This document shows positions 20,201 to 33,135 of a stretch of 64,000 nucleotides of DNA, piece by piece (positions within the stretch are counted from its first letter, which is position 1; each line of letters starts with the position of its first letter). Origin of the DNA: Sarcocystis neurona (Eukaryota > Apicomplexa > Conoidasida > Eucoccidiorida > Sarcocystidae). The position numbers and the translations under genes were made by a program. Under the pieces are notes generated by a model. That model ran no database searches. It was given only the letters and a program-made list of their open reading frames with translations, and was not told where the DNA came from. The stretch spans positions 4,883,730 through 4,947,729 of the forward strand of contig KL647291.1 of NCBI GenBank assembly GCA_000727475.1, written 5' to 3'.

Positions 20201-23200
20201 CCAGGCAGCAAATACAGGTAGAAGACTGCACGCCAAAACGTATGTACAAGACATGTCTGCTGTACTCATATCGAAACCCCGGCAGACCTACGCGTCCACA
20301 AGTGTATGTCTATAGTGAACGCACCAACTACTGCGACGCACATACGTCTACAACATGTACGAATCAACGTATATAGACGAGGAAAAGTGCGCATAGCTGT
20401 GTGTCTATGGGTGTGTCCACGCACAGGTCTAGGAGGACCTGTTCTGACGGCCGCTAACGACAGCTGCTTGAACAGTGATGCAAAATCCTGCTGCTGCGTC
20501 CCCACACTGTCACTGCACGCAGGGGCCCAACAGGCGGGGCTGTGTAACTTCTGTGGCGCCCATCCTGCTACTGTTTCTGGAGCACGTGCAGCTTCTGCAG
20601 GCGGTGAGGCAGACGCTGCTGCAGCTACTCCTGCAGTGTCTTTCGAGGGTGCGGCTGTCCGTGAAGCCGCTGCTGTCTTTCTTGCTGGAGAGCCACTGCT
20701 GCACTTGTAGCGAAGATTGCCGGAGCTGGTTGCCCCAGGTGTCTGTGCGGGCGTTGCTGCTCTCTCGGCCTTCGTCCCGCTGGTGAAACTGCTGCTCTGC
20801 TGCGTTCTAGCCTCCTCTTTTGATGTGGCTTTGCTGTGTGGATAGGTGAAGTTGCCATGCTGAGCTGCTGCCCCCTCAGTCAAAGATACGTACACGCACA
20901 GGTGAACAGATACGTACTTATATGGAGGTGCATGCTTCATGCAGTTGAAGCTGGCAGGTAAAACCTGAATCACTGCCTGCCTCTCTGATAATGTATATAC
21001 CTTGACAGCAAGTCTTCTCTTCTCTCCGACGCCGTGGGACGACGTTGCGCCACCGAGTGCTGCAGCAACTGCCGTCCTGCTGCTGTGCTTGCTGTAGGCC
21101 CTTCCACAGCGCCTAAGACTGTGGGGGCAAACTTAGCACCGAAGAGTCGTGCAGGTGCAGTTCCACGGGGAGATTCGAAAACAAGAGGAATAAAAGAAGA
21201 GCTTGAGTCTTGACTGTCAGCAGCAGATGCGCGTAGAGCAGCAGCGGTGGCCTCCGCCGCCGCCGAAACAACACCGTCGACGACGTCCACCAGTGGGTAC
21301 AAGAGAGCTGCTTCTCGCCAGCGCAGGCTGCTAAGGTGCAAAAGAATTTCAGCAAGACAACTCAAGCGCCGCCGCACGCCTACAGATTCACAAAGGTGTG
21401 GAGCAGCTGTGAAACAGCTGCTACTGTTCTGAGTCCTCGCCAGTGCCAGCATATCCGCTGCGGCAACTGCTGTGGCAGCAGCTCGCGCTGCTGCAGTCAG
21501 GCTGCTTTTGAGTTCTTCAACAGGGCGCCTCCACAGCTGCGGAGTGCCAGTGCTAAGGCGCTGCTGCACCAGATGCAGCGCCAGCCGCACCAGCGCACGA
21601 GCAGCATCAGCGCTTGCTGCTGCGGCGGCCAGCTGTGTCAGCAGCGCTACTTCCGACAGAAGCGAAAGTGGCGGTGGAGAAGCACCGGCAGACACTCCCT
21701 GGCAAAGCCCCCTATCGTGCTCTTCGTCCCTGCCGAAAGCGCTCCCGCTAGCAGAGCGTCTGCTGTCAGAGCTGTTGGCGCTGCTGCTGCGTGCTTTGAG
21801 GAAAGATAGTGTGGCCGCTTCTACAGCATCTTTCAACGTTAGCAGCTGCTGCAGAGCCTCCTCCTGGAGCACATAGACTTCCGGCAACGAAGGAGCATCT
21901 AGCCAGAACTCTTCAATGGGCAGCGTGGCAGCTGAGGCGTCCGGCAAGTCCCTGTCCGCGCTCGTCCTCCAGTTGAGTTCGCGCGGCGTGCTGCGATCAA
22001 CGCTCCAGTTGTAGCTGCTGCTGCCGCCACGGCTGCCGCTCCTGTTCAGATTTGTGCTGCTGTTGTCGTCGCTCCAGTTGTTAACCTCGGCATTGCTGCT
22101 GCTGCGCGCGACAACGCTCTTCTTCCCGGTGTGACGTCCTTCTGAATCTGCATTTTCTTCGGAAGAGATCCAAGCTGACTCGCATGTGCTTCCGTCATCC
22201 CTGCACAACACCCTACCTTCAGTTACGTGCTGCTGCGTCTCACCAATTTTGTTTCCACGCGTCTGGATGTCTCCCGATGGAACTTGTGCACGGCACGTGG
22301 CTGCTGCTCCTTTCTCGCCAGCAAAAGAGACCGCACACTTCGGTGCTTCTGGAGCCACGATTCGGAGAATTTCTTCTTCTGCACTTCCAAGGGGAGCAAA
22401 AGCAGGCGGGAGCGCCAACATGGCCGTCCTGGCTTGTCCTGGTGCTCCTGCCGCTGCAGCGTGGGGAGCTATCAGTGACGGTGTGGCGAACTGCTGTGCC
22501 GGGGGGGGCGCTGCGGAGAGTCGGAGTCCCATTGCTGCTGCAGTCGCAGCTGCGACGTGAAGATCAACTGCCTGCTGATGACGCTGCTGCTGCAACGCCT
22601 CTTTGACAGCGCGCACAGCCTGGGAGTTCACTGCAGCTTTAAGCAGCGCAGCGACAGCAACCCAACCAAAAGATAGCAGCGGAAGAGCAGCACTAGCAGC
22701 GTGCCCGGAGGGAAATTCCATAGAGGCAAAGGCAGCAGCAAGCGAGGCAGCGAGGGCAGCCAGTAAAACGGGTTCAGGCGTCAGCGCTCCTGAACACCGC
22801 CCCGCAACCACGAGCAGCCTGCACCACACAATAGAAGTGGCAACGGCGGGAACAACACATACAACTGTCGCACGCACAGCTGCAGCACCACACAGCAGCG
22901 ATGCGACACCGGAAAAGCGTCCAGGCATGAGACGCACCTCGGCAGCGCCACAGAGATGACAGCAGCCGAAGCACCGGTGACAGCAGCAGCACCCTGCAGC
23001 GGCAACAGCAGCAGTACCCCACGAACCAGCGGTGACAGGAGCTGCATCCCACGAAGCAGCGGCAACAGCAGCAGCATCCCACTTGGAGCAGCAACTAGCT
23101 ACGGCACAACGGAGCCGCACCAGTAAAGCAAAGGCTACAGCACCAGGAGCTCCAACATCGCCCTCTCCCCCACCCATCAGCCTCAACAAGCTACGCACGG

Positions 23201-23432
23201 CAACAGCAGCACTTCCCACGGCGCTAGGCCACAACAGAAGCAACGGCCGCAACAACACGTAACGCAGCGCCTGTCTGATGACAGAACCATCATCAGCGCC
23301 CAGCGCTTTGGTGGAGTGACAGCAGCTGGCCAATAGCAGAAGTAAAAATAACGCCAAAGACAGCCCCAGGACAACACTAACACTGGCCGGATAGCTGCAG
23401 CACCAGCAAACCGAGGGCACCTGCGACAGCAC
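17300..23432 (-). CDS. Large hypothetical Ala/Ser-rich protein, possibly helical repeat type
   Basis: Unrecognised. The main exon candidate is an 820-codon open frame from 23432 to about 20970. It begins with a very hydrophobic stretch (GLSLALFLLLLLASC), has a Cys/Ala-rich first half, then mixed helical sequence such as LPIEEFWLDAPSLPEVYVLQ, SEVALLTQLAAAAASADAAR and RRRLSCLAEILLHLSSLRW. Downstream exon candidates on the same strand are about 20880-20430 (contains QQQDFASLFKQLSLAAV), about 20200-19990 (contains ETTRLCRRALALQWVQL), 19843-19754 (contains ADVCVEEEYCRESILQLLF; donor GTGAAC), about 19480-18790 (contains LSESSHQFIVEWLLERLPQL) and about 18490-18310. Phases between them were not all closed, so the limits and the claim of a single gene are tentative. 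Confidence 0.45.
18541..18577. repeat. (AC)n microsatellite
   Basis: CACCCACCCACACACACACA-type repeat in a presumed intron of the minus-strand hypothetical gene. Confidence 0.85.
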
Positions 23433-23994
23433 TAGCCACGAGGAGGCGGCGGCTGCGTCAGTGCTCTAACAGCAGCTCCAGCAAGAAGATCAGAGCAACC
23501 GCATTGTAACGTTGCTGCTCAAGCAGCAGTGCAACCTCAGCCAGCGCTCCGCCTCAGCCAGCACTGCCCTGTCGCCTCACTATTCAAGAGAGCACACACG
23601 TGTACTCCCGGCCGGCTTTGACGACTGTAGATATTGGCGCGCACCGTTACAAAACCGACAACACAGCTTGTTCGAGGCAGCGGGACAGTCCAGCATTCTT
23701 TCATGCAAGAAACGTATGTTCTTTCGACAACATCCACCTACAGATATGACCAATCTACGCACCTGTGACGCGTCTACCCATACGCTGGTACAAAAGTCTC
23801 TCCCTCTCTCTCCATATATATGTGTATATATATGTAGGCAATCACATTTTTCCAGACGGTTGCATGTGCGTAGACGGCAGTGTCTTGTGCAGATACTTCT
23901 ACGCGTCGTCGTCAGAACAGGCACACGGTGTCTTTGTGTAGATGCACATACGTAGGAGAATCATCGCACAGGCACCTCCTACGTATGTCTACGC

Positions 23995-24907
23995 ATCTGC
24001 AAATGAACAGCCGCCAAATAGGCCGCACGTTTAGAGACACCGCCCACAACAAAAAAAGGGAGGCCGAACCAGGTGAAAGAGCTCATCAGATGCTAAAGGA
24101 GGACGGGGTGCATCGGCCGCATGCATCATGCGCACATACACTGGTGTGCACTTCTATGTATGTATGTACATATGTATATATAAGTAAGACTCGAAATTCT
24201 CTAGGCGACGCGTGTTGTGGCTCGTGGGTCTTTATACACATAGGGCAGGCATACCTCTTTATGTGAAGATCCATACGTGTACCACCACAGGTATATACGC
24301 GTGCGCAGCAACTATACATCAATACGTATATACATATATATACACGCAGAGCTTGTATAGGAACGCACGTCTACGAAAGTGTTTACGCTGCGCGTTCAGC
24401 CGCAGCAGACTCAGGGAAATAGGACCGAAGTTCGGGCGCATGTGTCGCTATGGCTACACGACGGGAGGCATCGGGTGCCAAGCAAGGATATGTCTGTTTA
24501 CCAAACAGATCCACGTGGGTTTCTACCTACTTGGGGAAGGTCGACGGTTGCAGGACACTTCACAGGAAGACACAGAGAAAAACTAGCAGAGAGGAAGGCC
24601 GACTTCAAGAGGTGACACGAAGAGCTCTGCAACGACGAGAAATACACACGCGTAAACAAACCTACTTGTGTCGACACCTGGTGTTCTTTCTGTGTTTGCC
24701 CTGTATGGGTACTTGTGTACGTTTGCCTATCTACGCGTGTGTGCGTATGTGTGTACACCATATATGTACATTCACGTGTAGGGAGTACACAGCGCGTGAA
24801 ATTTCAAGAAGTTCTGTTTGTTGTCCAGTTCCTCACTGGAGCTGGGCAGCAACAGAAAACGTCGCGGGCTCCCAGGCGAGGCGGCGGGAGGCGAAGAAGA
24901 GAAGTGA
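23995..24907 (+). CDS. Small basic protein candidate, plus strand
   Basis: Unrecognised. An exon at about 23995-24080 reads MNSRQIGRTFRDTAHNKKRE and ends at CCAG|GTGAAAG. A second, about 24395-24611, contains RTEVRAHVSLWLHDGRHRVP and GRHREKLAERKADFK and ends at AAGAG|GTGACACG. A third starts after a pyrimidine-rich acceptor (TTGTTGTCCAG) near 24830 and ends in the stop at 24907 after RKRRGLPGEAAGGEEEK. Exons two and three join in phase; exon one to two does not, so an exon is missing or misread. The composition (many Lys/Arg, few repeats) is unlike the flanking repeat-rich frames. A minus-strand frame at 25105-24833 competes with it. Confidence 0.3.
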
Positions 24908-25539
24908 CTTGCGCGCTGCATCCAAGCGCTGCTGTCGATCCGCGATTCCCACCGCCACCTCGTGCGCTGCTGCTGCCCCTCCCGTCGGTCCTGCTGGGCT
25001 TGCTGCGGCTCCTTCAGGGACTTCCCTACTTGTCGTCCAGCAACAGCAGGCGTGGAAGAGCACAGCGCTCAGTTGCTCAGGCGTAAGGATCCTGGTGCCC
25101 CGCACAGCACATCAGAACGCAGTGCAGTCAGCTTCGCAAAGCACCGGCAACAGCAGCCCAGCTTGAACGGGAGACAGCAGCAGCTGTGAGCTTCCTCGAG
25201 AACCAGGAACTGCAGCACACGCTTAAGCCAGCAGCGCGGCAGCAGCTGCGTAAAAGTACACATGCGTCAGCTGCGGAGACCGCTCCAGGTGTCTAGGCGG
25301 CAAGAGCAGGTGTTGCCGTCAGAGAAACAGCAGCAGCAGAACTGCTAACATATGTCCGCTTTTCTTCTTGGCAGGTATTCTATCCGTATACGCCTCGCCC
25401 TAATACCGACGCATGCACACGTGCAGTGCTACCCTACCGCAACAATCTACTGAAGTACCATCCACTCTCGTGTGTGGAGATACCCAATGTCTGTGAGTAC
25501 CCAACGCCGCAACCACGCACACACATGTGCAGATACAAA

Positions 25540-26085
25540 GAGAGATAAATATACATATGTATATATAACATATATATATATATATATGTATATGTAGATT
25601 TGTACACATACACACCGGCGCGTACACACGTTGTTTCACAATTACGTTTCCATGCAAACGTACGCGCCGACGCCTGGACGCATATATGTATTTTTGTATG
25701 TATATATATATGTGTATGTGTGCACATGTTTATAGATGTATACCCGCATTCGAACTTACGGACGTATGCAGGCATCAGCACGTATATACGCATATACACA
25801 TATATACATATATGTGTAAGTGTGCACGTGTGTGTGTATACGTATGTGGATGCATGTATGTATATGTATGTATGTATGTACATATGTATGCGGATGTACG
25901 TGTGTATGTCTGTATGTCTGTATTTGTATGTATGCGTATGTATGTACGCGTATGTATATATTCACGTATGGATGCATATGTATGTATGTTTGTATATATG
26001 TGTATGCATATGTACGTACGTGTATGTATGTATGTATGTATGCATGTTATACGTATGTGTGTATGCATGCGTATGTGTGCACGTC
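25540..26085. repeat. TATG/TACATA-type microsatellite block
   Basis: About 540 bp of degenerate TATG, TGTA and (AT)n repeats. It produces long false frames on both strands (Tyr/Val/Cys/Met on plus, His/Thr/Ile/Tyr on minus). I see no gene in it; it separates the region near 24.9 kb from the minus-strand gene that begins at 31517. Confidence 0.85.
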
Positions 26086-26201
26086 GACTCCTGTGCCAGG
26101 GGTTTGCACTGCTGGTAGAGAGTGGTGCAAAGAACGCACCCAGAGTAAGCAGACGCTCCCGTTTGTCTACTCTTCTATTTGCCCTTGCTTCAGTCTTTCC
26201 G

Positions 26202-29200
26202 CTTACAAGGACGTCTTCAGAGAGGCGCGTAGGCATCCGCGGAAAAGTTCACGCGCACTGCAACTACCCCCGGCATTCCACACCGGGGTCGCATGCACCA
26301 GCATCAAGCCTTTATACATACATACATACGCGCACACATACATAAATACATACAGACGCCTACAGATATATGTATAAAGGGTGAGCATGTCTCTCTGCAT
26401 GCAAGCGGAAGTACTCACGCTCTCTGCTGAAATGACATCGGCGTGAAGACACCTTTCATTTCATCTCCTTGGTACAAACGGGTCCGTATCCGTTTTCTTG
26501 CGAGACACCAGCTAGAAGCGACGTCAAGCCGTCAGTGAGACAAACGTCCTGGCCACCGTGCTGTGGTGGCCGCTCGTACTCTATTGTTAGCTTTTCCGTG
26601 GCTTCTTTTTTGGCACAGCCCAGCCACGACTTCTTACCGGCGCTTCCGTACGGCAGCCAACAGCACGGCTTCTTCTAAGATGATTTGTTGCTGCTCCATT
26701 TCCTGCTCCCAGCCGTGCTGTTCCTGGTGTTGCCTGGCTTGTGCTGCAGAAGGAGCACAAGCAACGGCAGCGAGCGCTTCGCTGCAGCGCAGCAAATCCT
26801 TTCCCGTAGTGCGATGTGCTGCAAACAGCAGCCACTCCAGACGACGTGCCTTCGTCTCTCGATCAATCCCACTGCCACTGCTGCTGCTGCTGCGATGGCT
26901 GCTGCTCCTGCTACCATTGCTGCTGCTGCTGTCGTCGTTGCTGCTGATGCTGCTGTCGCCGCTGCTGTGGTCCCTACGCGGCGAGCTCTTCGCAAGGTTC
27001 CGTGCATGCGGAGTCAGCTTGTGTTGCAGTCGCTCATCGCCTACGTTGTCTGCAGCTGACGTCCTTGCTGCTGCTTCTGCAAACGCTGGTACTGCTGTAG
27101 CGTCTGACCCTGTTGTCGCTGTTGCAGTTCCTGCGGTCGTTCCTAGTCCTTCTGCCTTGTCTCGATCCGTTGCTGCCGAGTCTCGAGTTGCCGCCGCTGT
27201 GGACTGTTGTATGGCTGCTGTAGCTGTTTCTACGACTGCCGCATCTGGCGCTGGCAGGAAACGACGTCCTGTGTGAGCGCGCAGGCACTTGTTCGAAGAA
27301 GGAAGGCAGCCAGTGGCGTCTTCTTCCTCTTGCCTGGACGACGAACTCAACAGTTGTTGCTCTTCCTGTTGCTGCAACGCTGCGGCAGCATTTAAGAGCA
27401 GGTGCAGCAGCGGGGCATCCAGGAGTCCGGCGGCTGGCTTCGCACGCATATACAAGGCTGCGAGAGAGGCCGCATGGCGTGGCTTGAAGGACTCTAAGAA
27501 TTTCGCCTGCTGCTCCTGCGCTGCCGACAGCGCGGCCGGGAACACCTCTATGCCGCTGCTGCGTCTGCTAGGCTTTCTGCTTGTGCCGCGGCCGCCCACG
27601 CTGTTGCGCAGCCGGTTGCTGTTCCGACTGTGAACTTGTACGTTGTGGCTGCAGGCGGCGTAGGCGGCAGGCGAAGGTAAAGCAGCAGCAGGATACTGCA
27701 GCGCTCCCAGCCGATACAGCAGCAGCTGGCGACACTGCTGCAGCAGCTGCGCCGAGAGCACGCCGTTTGCATGCAGGCTCCACAGTAAGTTGGTGAGATC
27801 CTGCAACAACGTACAACCGGTACGCTGGCCATGAGGTAGGCAGCTTGGACTGTAGCTACGCCGGCACGGGCTTTACCTCGGACCTCTTCTACCGCACAGG
27901 ACCTGTCTAGCTAGTCGTCGCCTTCACGAATATTTCTCTGTGCGGCATAGAATGTTTTCTTCTCATCTTGTCCACCTAGCTCTCACACGTGATGCAACGA
28001 TCGAAGCCGAGAGCGGTCAACGCACGCACCAATCGAAAACAGCTCCTCGGTTGCACACGCACTTATTCGTTTACACACAAATGCATGTATTGATATGTAT
28101 GTGTATATACATATGTATGCATATATGCGTATACGTATGTGTACATATATATATTATATGACTCAAGGAAGCACGTGGTGAAAACCCGCTAAATGTAGTT
28201 GGGGGATGAAGGATTTGTCGAGAGCACCACACGTTGTCTCGCACAGAACTGCAGACTGCCTGGGTCAGCGTCTTTGTCCGATTGCCCCTCCCGCAACAGC
28301 CACCTTCGCTTAGTGAGGACATTCTTCTTGCGTGCACGTCCACTGCATTCTGCTGCTAGACGTCCCCCACTCCTGCAGGTGCCTGGGCCGCCGTGCGCTT
28401 CCTGCAAGCACCCTGTGTAGTCTGCTGACATATATTCAACGGATTCGCACGCTACCACCAGGACTCCTCGTACATCGGGACAGCCCAGCCGTCAACGCAC
28501 GCGTCCGCTTGTCACTTCCTGTACCTCTCCGTGAGTCAACTGGCGTGCTGACGCTGATTCTCCGAGTACGAGAGTCCTCAGCCACCTGAGCGGCGCGAGT
28601 GGATGCGACGCTGCTGCCTTGTAATCTCAGCACTTTGGACTATGCACTCGGTCTAGAGATCTGCGGACATTTCGTGCCAAGATAGACCCGTCTGGTGGTG
28701 TACACAGGCCCCGCCTTGTTCCAGTGTACGTACACCAGCCAAAAGCCTTCTGTTGTGGCTGCGCACGGGCTTGCTTACGTCTGCGTGGTCAATTTCCTGT
28801 ATATGGACAGACATGCGCGCTGCGACTTTACGCAGCAGCAGACGCTTCCCATTCAGCAGCAGCTGCTTCAGCGTCCTCAGTCCACTGGCTTCTTCACGAG
28901 AAGCGACCGCCGTTTCTTCCTTCCTCGTCTTCTCACCAGATGCGGGGGCATCTCTCGCGGCGAATGCAGCTTCTGTAGCAGCAACCTGGCGCTCTGAAGA
29001 TAGAGCCGCGGCGGCTTCTCCACCGGTGCGCGCGGCACCACGCGTAGTTGTACTTGAAGAAACACTGGCAGCAGCACTTGTCCACCGAAAAGCGGTAGCG
29101 TGAGAAGCTTCTGGTGTTGCTACTCCCGTACGAAGTTGATCCCTGCAGCTGCTGCTGCCCCGACGTGTGACATGTGAAGCACCCGTGCCTCCTATTCGGC

Positions 29201-31517
29201 GCAGCGCGCTGCTGTTCAGCAGAGCCGCCACAAGCGCAAGCTCACGAGCGGCGAGGTCTTCCACTCGCTGCTGCAACATATGTATGCAGTGCACGGTGGC
29301 AGGCGTCAACACGAGGCCACTGGTGACAAGGTACTTCAGCGACAGACATACGTCATGCGCAGACATCACAGGCAACAGCTTCTCCAGCGAGCCTAGCAGC
29401 CGCCTCCACTTGGGGTGTATGTACACCTGACGAGAAGCAGAAACATCTGCAGAGATCTTGCACTGCGGGCGCTGCCAGGCAGAGTTGATCACGCTGCTAG
29501 GATCACTTGCTGTTGGGAACGGATGGCCTGGCTGCAAGGAGTCATTCCAGCGTTCGTCAGCGTCTGACGCCCGGCCTTCCAAAGTGCAGACGGGAGTTAC
29601 TTTCGCTGCGTTAGCTGCTGCCACTGCTGCCCCCTCACTGCTGCTCCGGGAGCCGCTGAGACTGCTGTCACCCACACTGCTGTCGCAGCTGCTGTACAGA
29701 CCACCGCTGCCGCAGCTGGTAATATGTGCGCCAGCGGGACGTTTGGGATCGTTGCTGCTGTTCGCTGTGATGCTTTCTACAATTTTACCTGCATCCTCAT
29801 GTTGGCTTCTGCTGCTGCTGTTGTCAGTGGTGACGTTGCTGCTCCCGCTTCTGCTTTGACTGTTGCTGTCACCGGTGCTGCCACTTCTCTCTTTGAGACT
29901 GTGCACTCCCGTCTTTGTCGCGGTCAGAGTAGCAGCAGCAAGGCAAGCATGCGGCAAGTCTTCTTCTGTGTCCTCTCGCCCTCCGAACACAGAAGCTTCT
30001 TGTATGTGCGTGTCTGCCTGTGGCTGCGTCTCCGCTATCTGCTGCGCTGGTGCGTGCGCCTGTTGTACTCTCTGCTGATGCGCAGGTTCCACCTGAGGGT
30101 ACAGCTCCTGAGCCCGGCGCTGCTTTATCTGCCAATGCGTTTGCTGCGCTTGTCGCAGAGGCGGCAGCAGACCCTGGTTCCTACTCTTCTGGACAGGCTG
30201 CTTCCCATCGCCCGACTCGCGTTCAGTGGCCAGGAACTGCTGCTTTTTCTCTTGCCACTGCATTGCTTGCTGCTGGCGCTGCTTCTCTCTCTGTTGCTGC
30301 TGCTGCTGCTGCTCCGTAAGCTGCGGTTCCTGCTGCTGCTGACTGTCTAGCCGTGACTCGAAGACTGCAACGGGCACCTCACACCCTGCGCCCAACTTGG
30401 TAATACGGACAGTCTTCCGCTGCTGGCCACTCAGAGAAGAACGACTTAATTGAGACAAGCAGCTACCATATGTAGGGAGTGATCCGCTTGGTACGCTGCT
30501 GCCCCTGGTATGTTCCAGGTCGGCGGCAGTGAGGTCGAAGGCAAGAGGCATCACGTCTTCTTTCGGCGCGTCGCGCAGTCGAAGCGACTTCTCCTGGTCC
30601 ATGAGTTGCTGCTGCTGCGGCGCGGCCTGCCGCTTGTTCGAAGCAAGCTGCTGCTGCTGCAGGTGCTGCTGTGGGTGCTCGATGCCGTACAGTTGCTGGG
30701 TGAGCTGCTGCTGTTCTTGCAAGAGTTGCTGCTGTTGGTGGAGGCGTTGCTGCTGCAGGGCGAAACACTGCTGTCGCTGGTGCGCCTTTCTGACGAGGCG
30801 CTGCCAGCTGCGAGAGAAGCGCTGCAGGGCAAGACGCAGCCATCTGCCGTGCAACTGTCCCACACTCGTGTAGCCGTACGGCAGGCGCAGCTGCTGACCC
30901 TGTTTGTCCGTTCGCAGCTGCTGTAGTTGCTGCTGCCCGTCGTCGTGCGGTTGTTGCCTTTCCTGCGGCTGCTGCAACAACGTCACGGCTCCGGCTCGTG
31001 GGGTCAGGGCTCCTCCCTGCTGCTGACATGAACGCGGTCTCTGCGACTGCGACTGCTGCCGTGGCAGCTGCTGCGCGTGGTACTTCGGTTGCTGGGGGTG
31101 GTCGGCTCGAAGGCGCGAGGAGAAGAGAAATGGAGGAGGATCTGCTGCAAGATAGGCCCTCGCTGCTGCTGTTGCAGCTCTGCGATACCTGTTGCTGCTT
31201 TCGCTGCGATGCTTCTCGTTGGGCGAGCAACCCTGTGCTGCAGCAGCACAACTTGTGGAAGTAGCGGCGTCGCCGGCAGAAGCCGCAGCAGCAGCAGCCC
31301 CGGCCTCTGGAGGCTCAGCACCCACTGCGGCTTGCTTCTTGGAAAGACAGGGAGATTGACGGGGCGAAGCACAAGCAGCTGCAGAAGCAGCGCCATCTGC
31401 TGCCCTTCTACAGCATCGTCGCAGCATGACCCAGCAATCTCGACGTAGCGGAGGGACGCTAGCCGACTCGTTCCGCCTTGTTCTGGCAACAGCAGAAGCA
31501 GCAGCAGACCTCTGCAC
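26202..31517 (-). CDS. Gln-rich helical-repeat protein, RAP/FASTK-like organellar RNA-binding candidate
   Basis: First exon 31517 to 28832 (donor GTAAAGTC). It opens with Arg/Ala-rich sequence like a mitochondrial presequence (RSAAASAVARTRRNESASV), carries long Gln runs, then turns to degenerate helical repeats: HPKWRRLLGSLEKLLPVMSA, HDVCLSLKYLVTSGLVLTPA and QRVEDLAARELALVAALLNS. A later exon, 27800-26638 (acceptor GTTGTTGCAG, donor GTAAGAAG), starts with DLTNLLWSLHANGVLSAQLL and ends with CSEALAAVACAPSAAQARQH. A short exon near 26257-26202 (RELFRGCLRASLKTSL) joins it in phase 2. Small exons between 28.62 and 28.2 kb are not settled. Such 'NLLWSL / ARELALVAALL' helices are typical of apicomplexan RAP-domain proteins that act on organellar RNA. 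The C-terminal RAP domain itself was not seen, so the assignment is an inference. Confidence 0.55.
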
Positions 31518-31541
31518 GCGCCCGTGCGCTACTATCGCGCC

Positions 31542-32019
31542 CTAAAAGGAGGGAGAGCGAAAGGGTGACGTTCGAACGGAGATGCGCCTACTAGAAGCCC
31601 AGACGCGTCTGTCCTTCTTGCTGCTGTTGCTCGCCTGTTGTTCCTCGTAGCTGTCCTTCTCTTGTTGCAGCGGCCCCACACGCCGTTGCTGCTGCTGCGC
31701 CACGGGAGCCGGCTCCACGGCCCACGCATCACACCCGTAATGGGTTGGTAGTGCTGCTCCTGCTCGACTGAACGTCTGAGACGGGGCCTGAGGCTGCGGC
31801 GGTGTTCCTGGGCGCAGGAGCTGCACAGCAGCAGGGGGGGTGGTGCCTGAAGGAGTTCCTGCCGCTCTGCCGTTCCAAGGCTCTCTTCCTGCTGCTGGGG
31901 GCGATGCGGCGCACACACGCTGCGACATATCGGAGGCCGATTTCTCGTGCACCACCAGCAGCAACAGCGTTCGTGCGCTTATGAAAGGGGCACGAGAATC
32001 AGGCTCTTCATCTTCAACA
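31542..32019 (-). CDS. Terminal exon of an unrecognised minus-strand gene
   Basis: An exon of 478 nt from acceptor CCGTAAG at 32020 to a stop at 31544-31542. It reads SVEDEEPDSRAPFISARTLL, then a Pro/Gln-rich middle (PPQPQAPSQTFSRAGAALPT), and ends basic (DRRVWASSRRISVRTSPF). It stops 25 nt before the start of the next gene downstream on the same strand (31517). It could be the last exon of the coding material at 32.4-33.2 kb. No domain recognised. Confidence 0.4.
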
Positions 32020-33135
32020 CTTACGGATGCATATACATATATACATGCATACCTGTACGTGAAGACGCACGTACGCATATATATATATATATGCGTATGT
32101 GCATATATACGTATGTGTATGTCTACCCAGAAATATCACCACGTATATGCGTGAAGAAGCACACACACACGGGCGAACAGCCATATTCATATATATGTAG
32201 TAGTATATAGATCAATACATAGAGGGTGGGGTCATGCTAGAGCAGCACACCTAGCACCGCTGTAGCGCAACGCAGGGCTTGTGCAGGGGTAGGCTGTTCC
32301 ATAGTGGAGGTGTTTATCTGCTCTCCTCCGCAACACATGCAAATATGCGTAGATATGTAGTCATTCGTATATATCATCCACGTGTACGCACAGATATGCC
32401 TGCACACGCCCTCATGCGTATATGCGTACATACACGCGTATATCTTTAAGCGCTGTACAGAAGAATGTGGCTCTGTTCAGAGGCGCTGCGTGTGGGCGGG
32501 GGTCGCTTCGGGGCGGCTGGAGGTGGAGGGCTTCTTCGGTGCCAGCAGCAGGAAGAAGAGCCCCGAGGTGGAAGAACGGTGGCGGCGGCCGCAGCAACAC
32601 TGTGGAGCCCATCACAGGCATTGGGCTCTGCAGCAGTGCCGCGTACTTTTTCGCCCAGCAAAAGAAGCGTTCAAAGTAGCAGCAACAGACCGGAGAAGGT
32701 TCACTCCATAAGCAGATCATCAACACTGGCGTGGGTCACGTCTCGCAGGAGGAGGAGCAGAATAGAAGCGATGCTACGGGTGGAGCTGCCGTGCTCTACA
32801 AAAAGGTGCGGCTGCGGTTCAGCAGTTCATCGTAGGAGACACTGCTGCATCACGGCTCCCAGCCGGCTGCGCTCTGTAGCAGCCCAAAAAGGAGAGGCAC
32901 GTGCTGCTGCCGCTGTTGCAGCGGAGCCGAGTGGTAAAACTGATCTGCAGCAGCTTCGGAAAGGAGCCCTTCAGCAGCAGCACCAGGGTCGTCGCCGCCG
33001 CTAGCGCGACACAGAAGCAGCAGTGGCAGCAGCAGCGACACCGCGATCGCAGCAGTAGAGATGAGGAGTGGCAGAGGCCGTCCACGAAGAGCAGACGCAG
33101 GAGGAACAGCAGCGACAACCACCTCTTGTCCAGCA

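Noticed and set aside
25600..26377. Tyr/Val/Cys/Met and Ile/Tyr/Thr/His open frames
   Set aside because: Products of the TATG-type microsatellite; no codon diversity.
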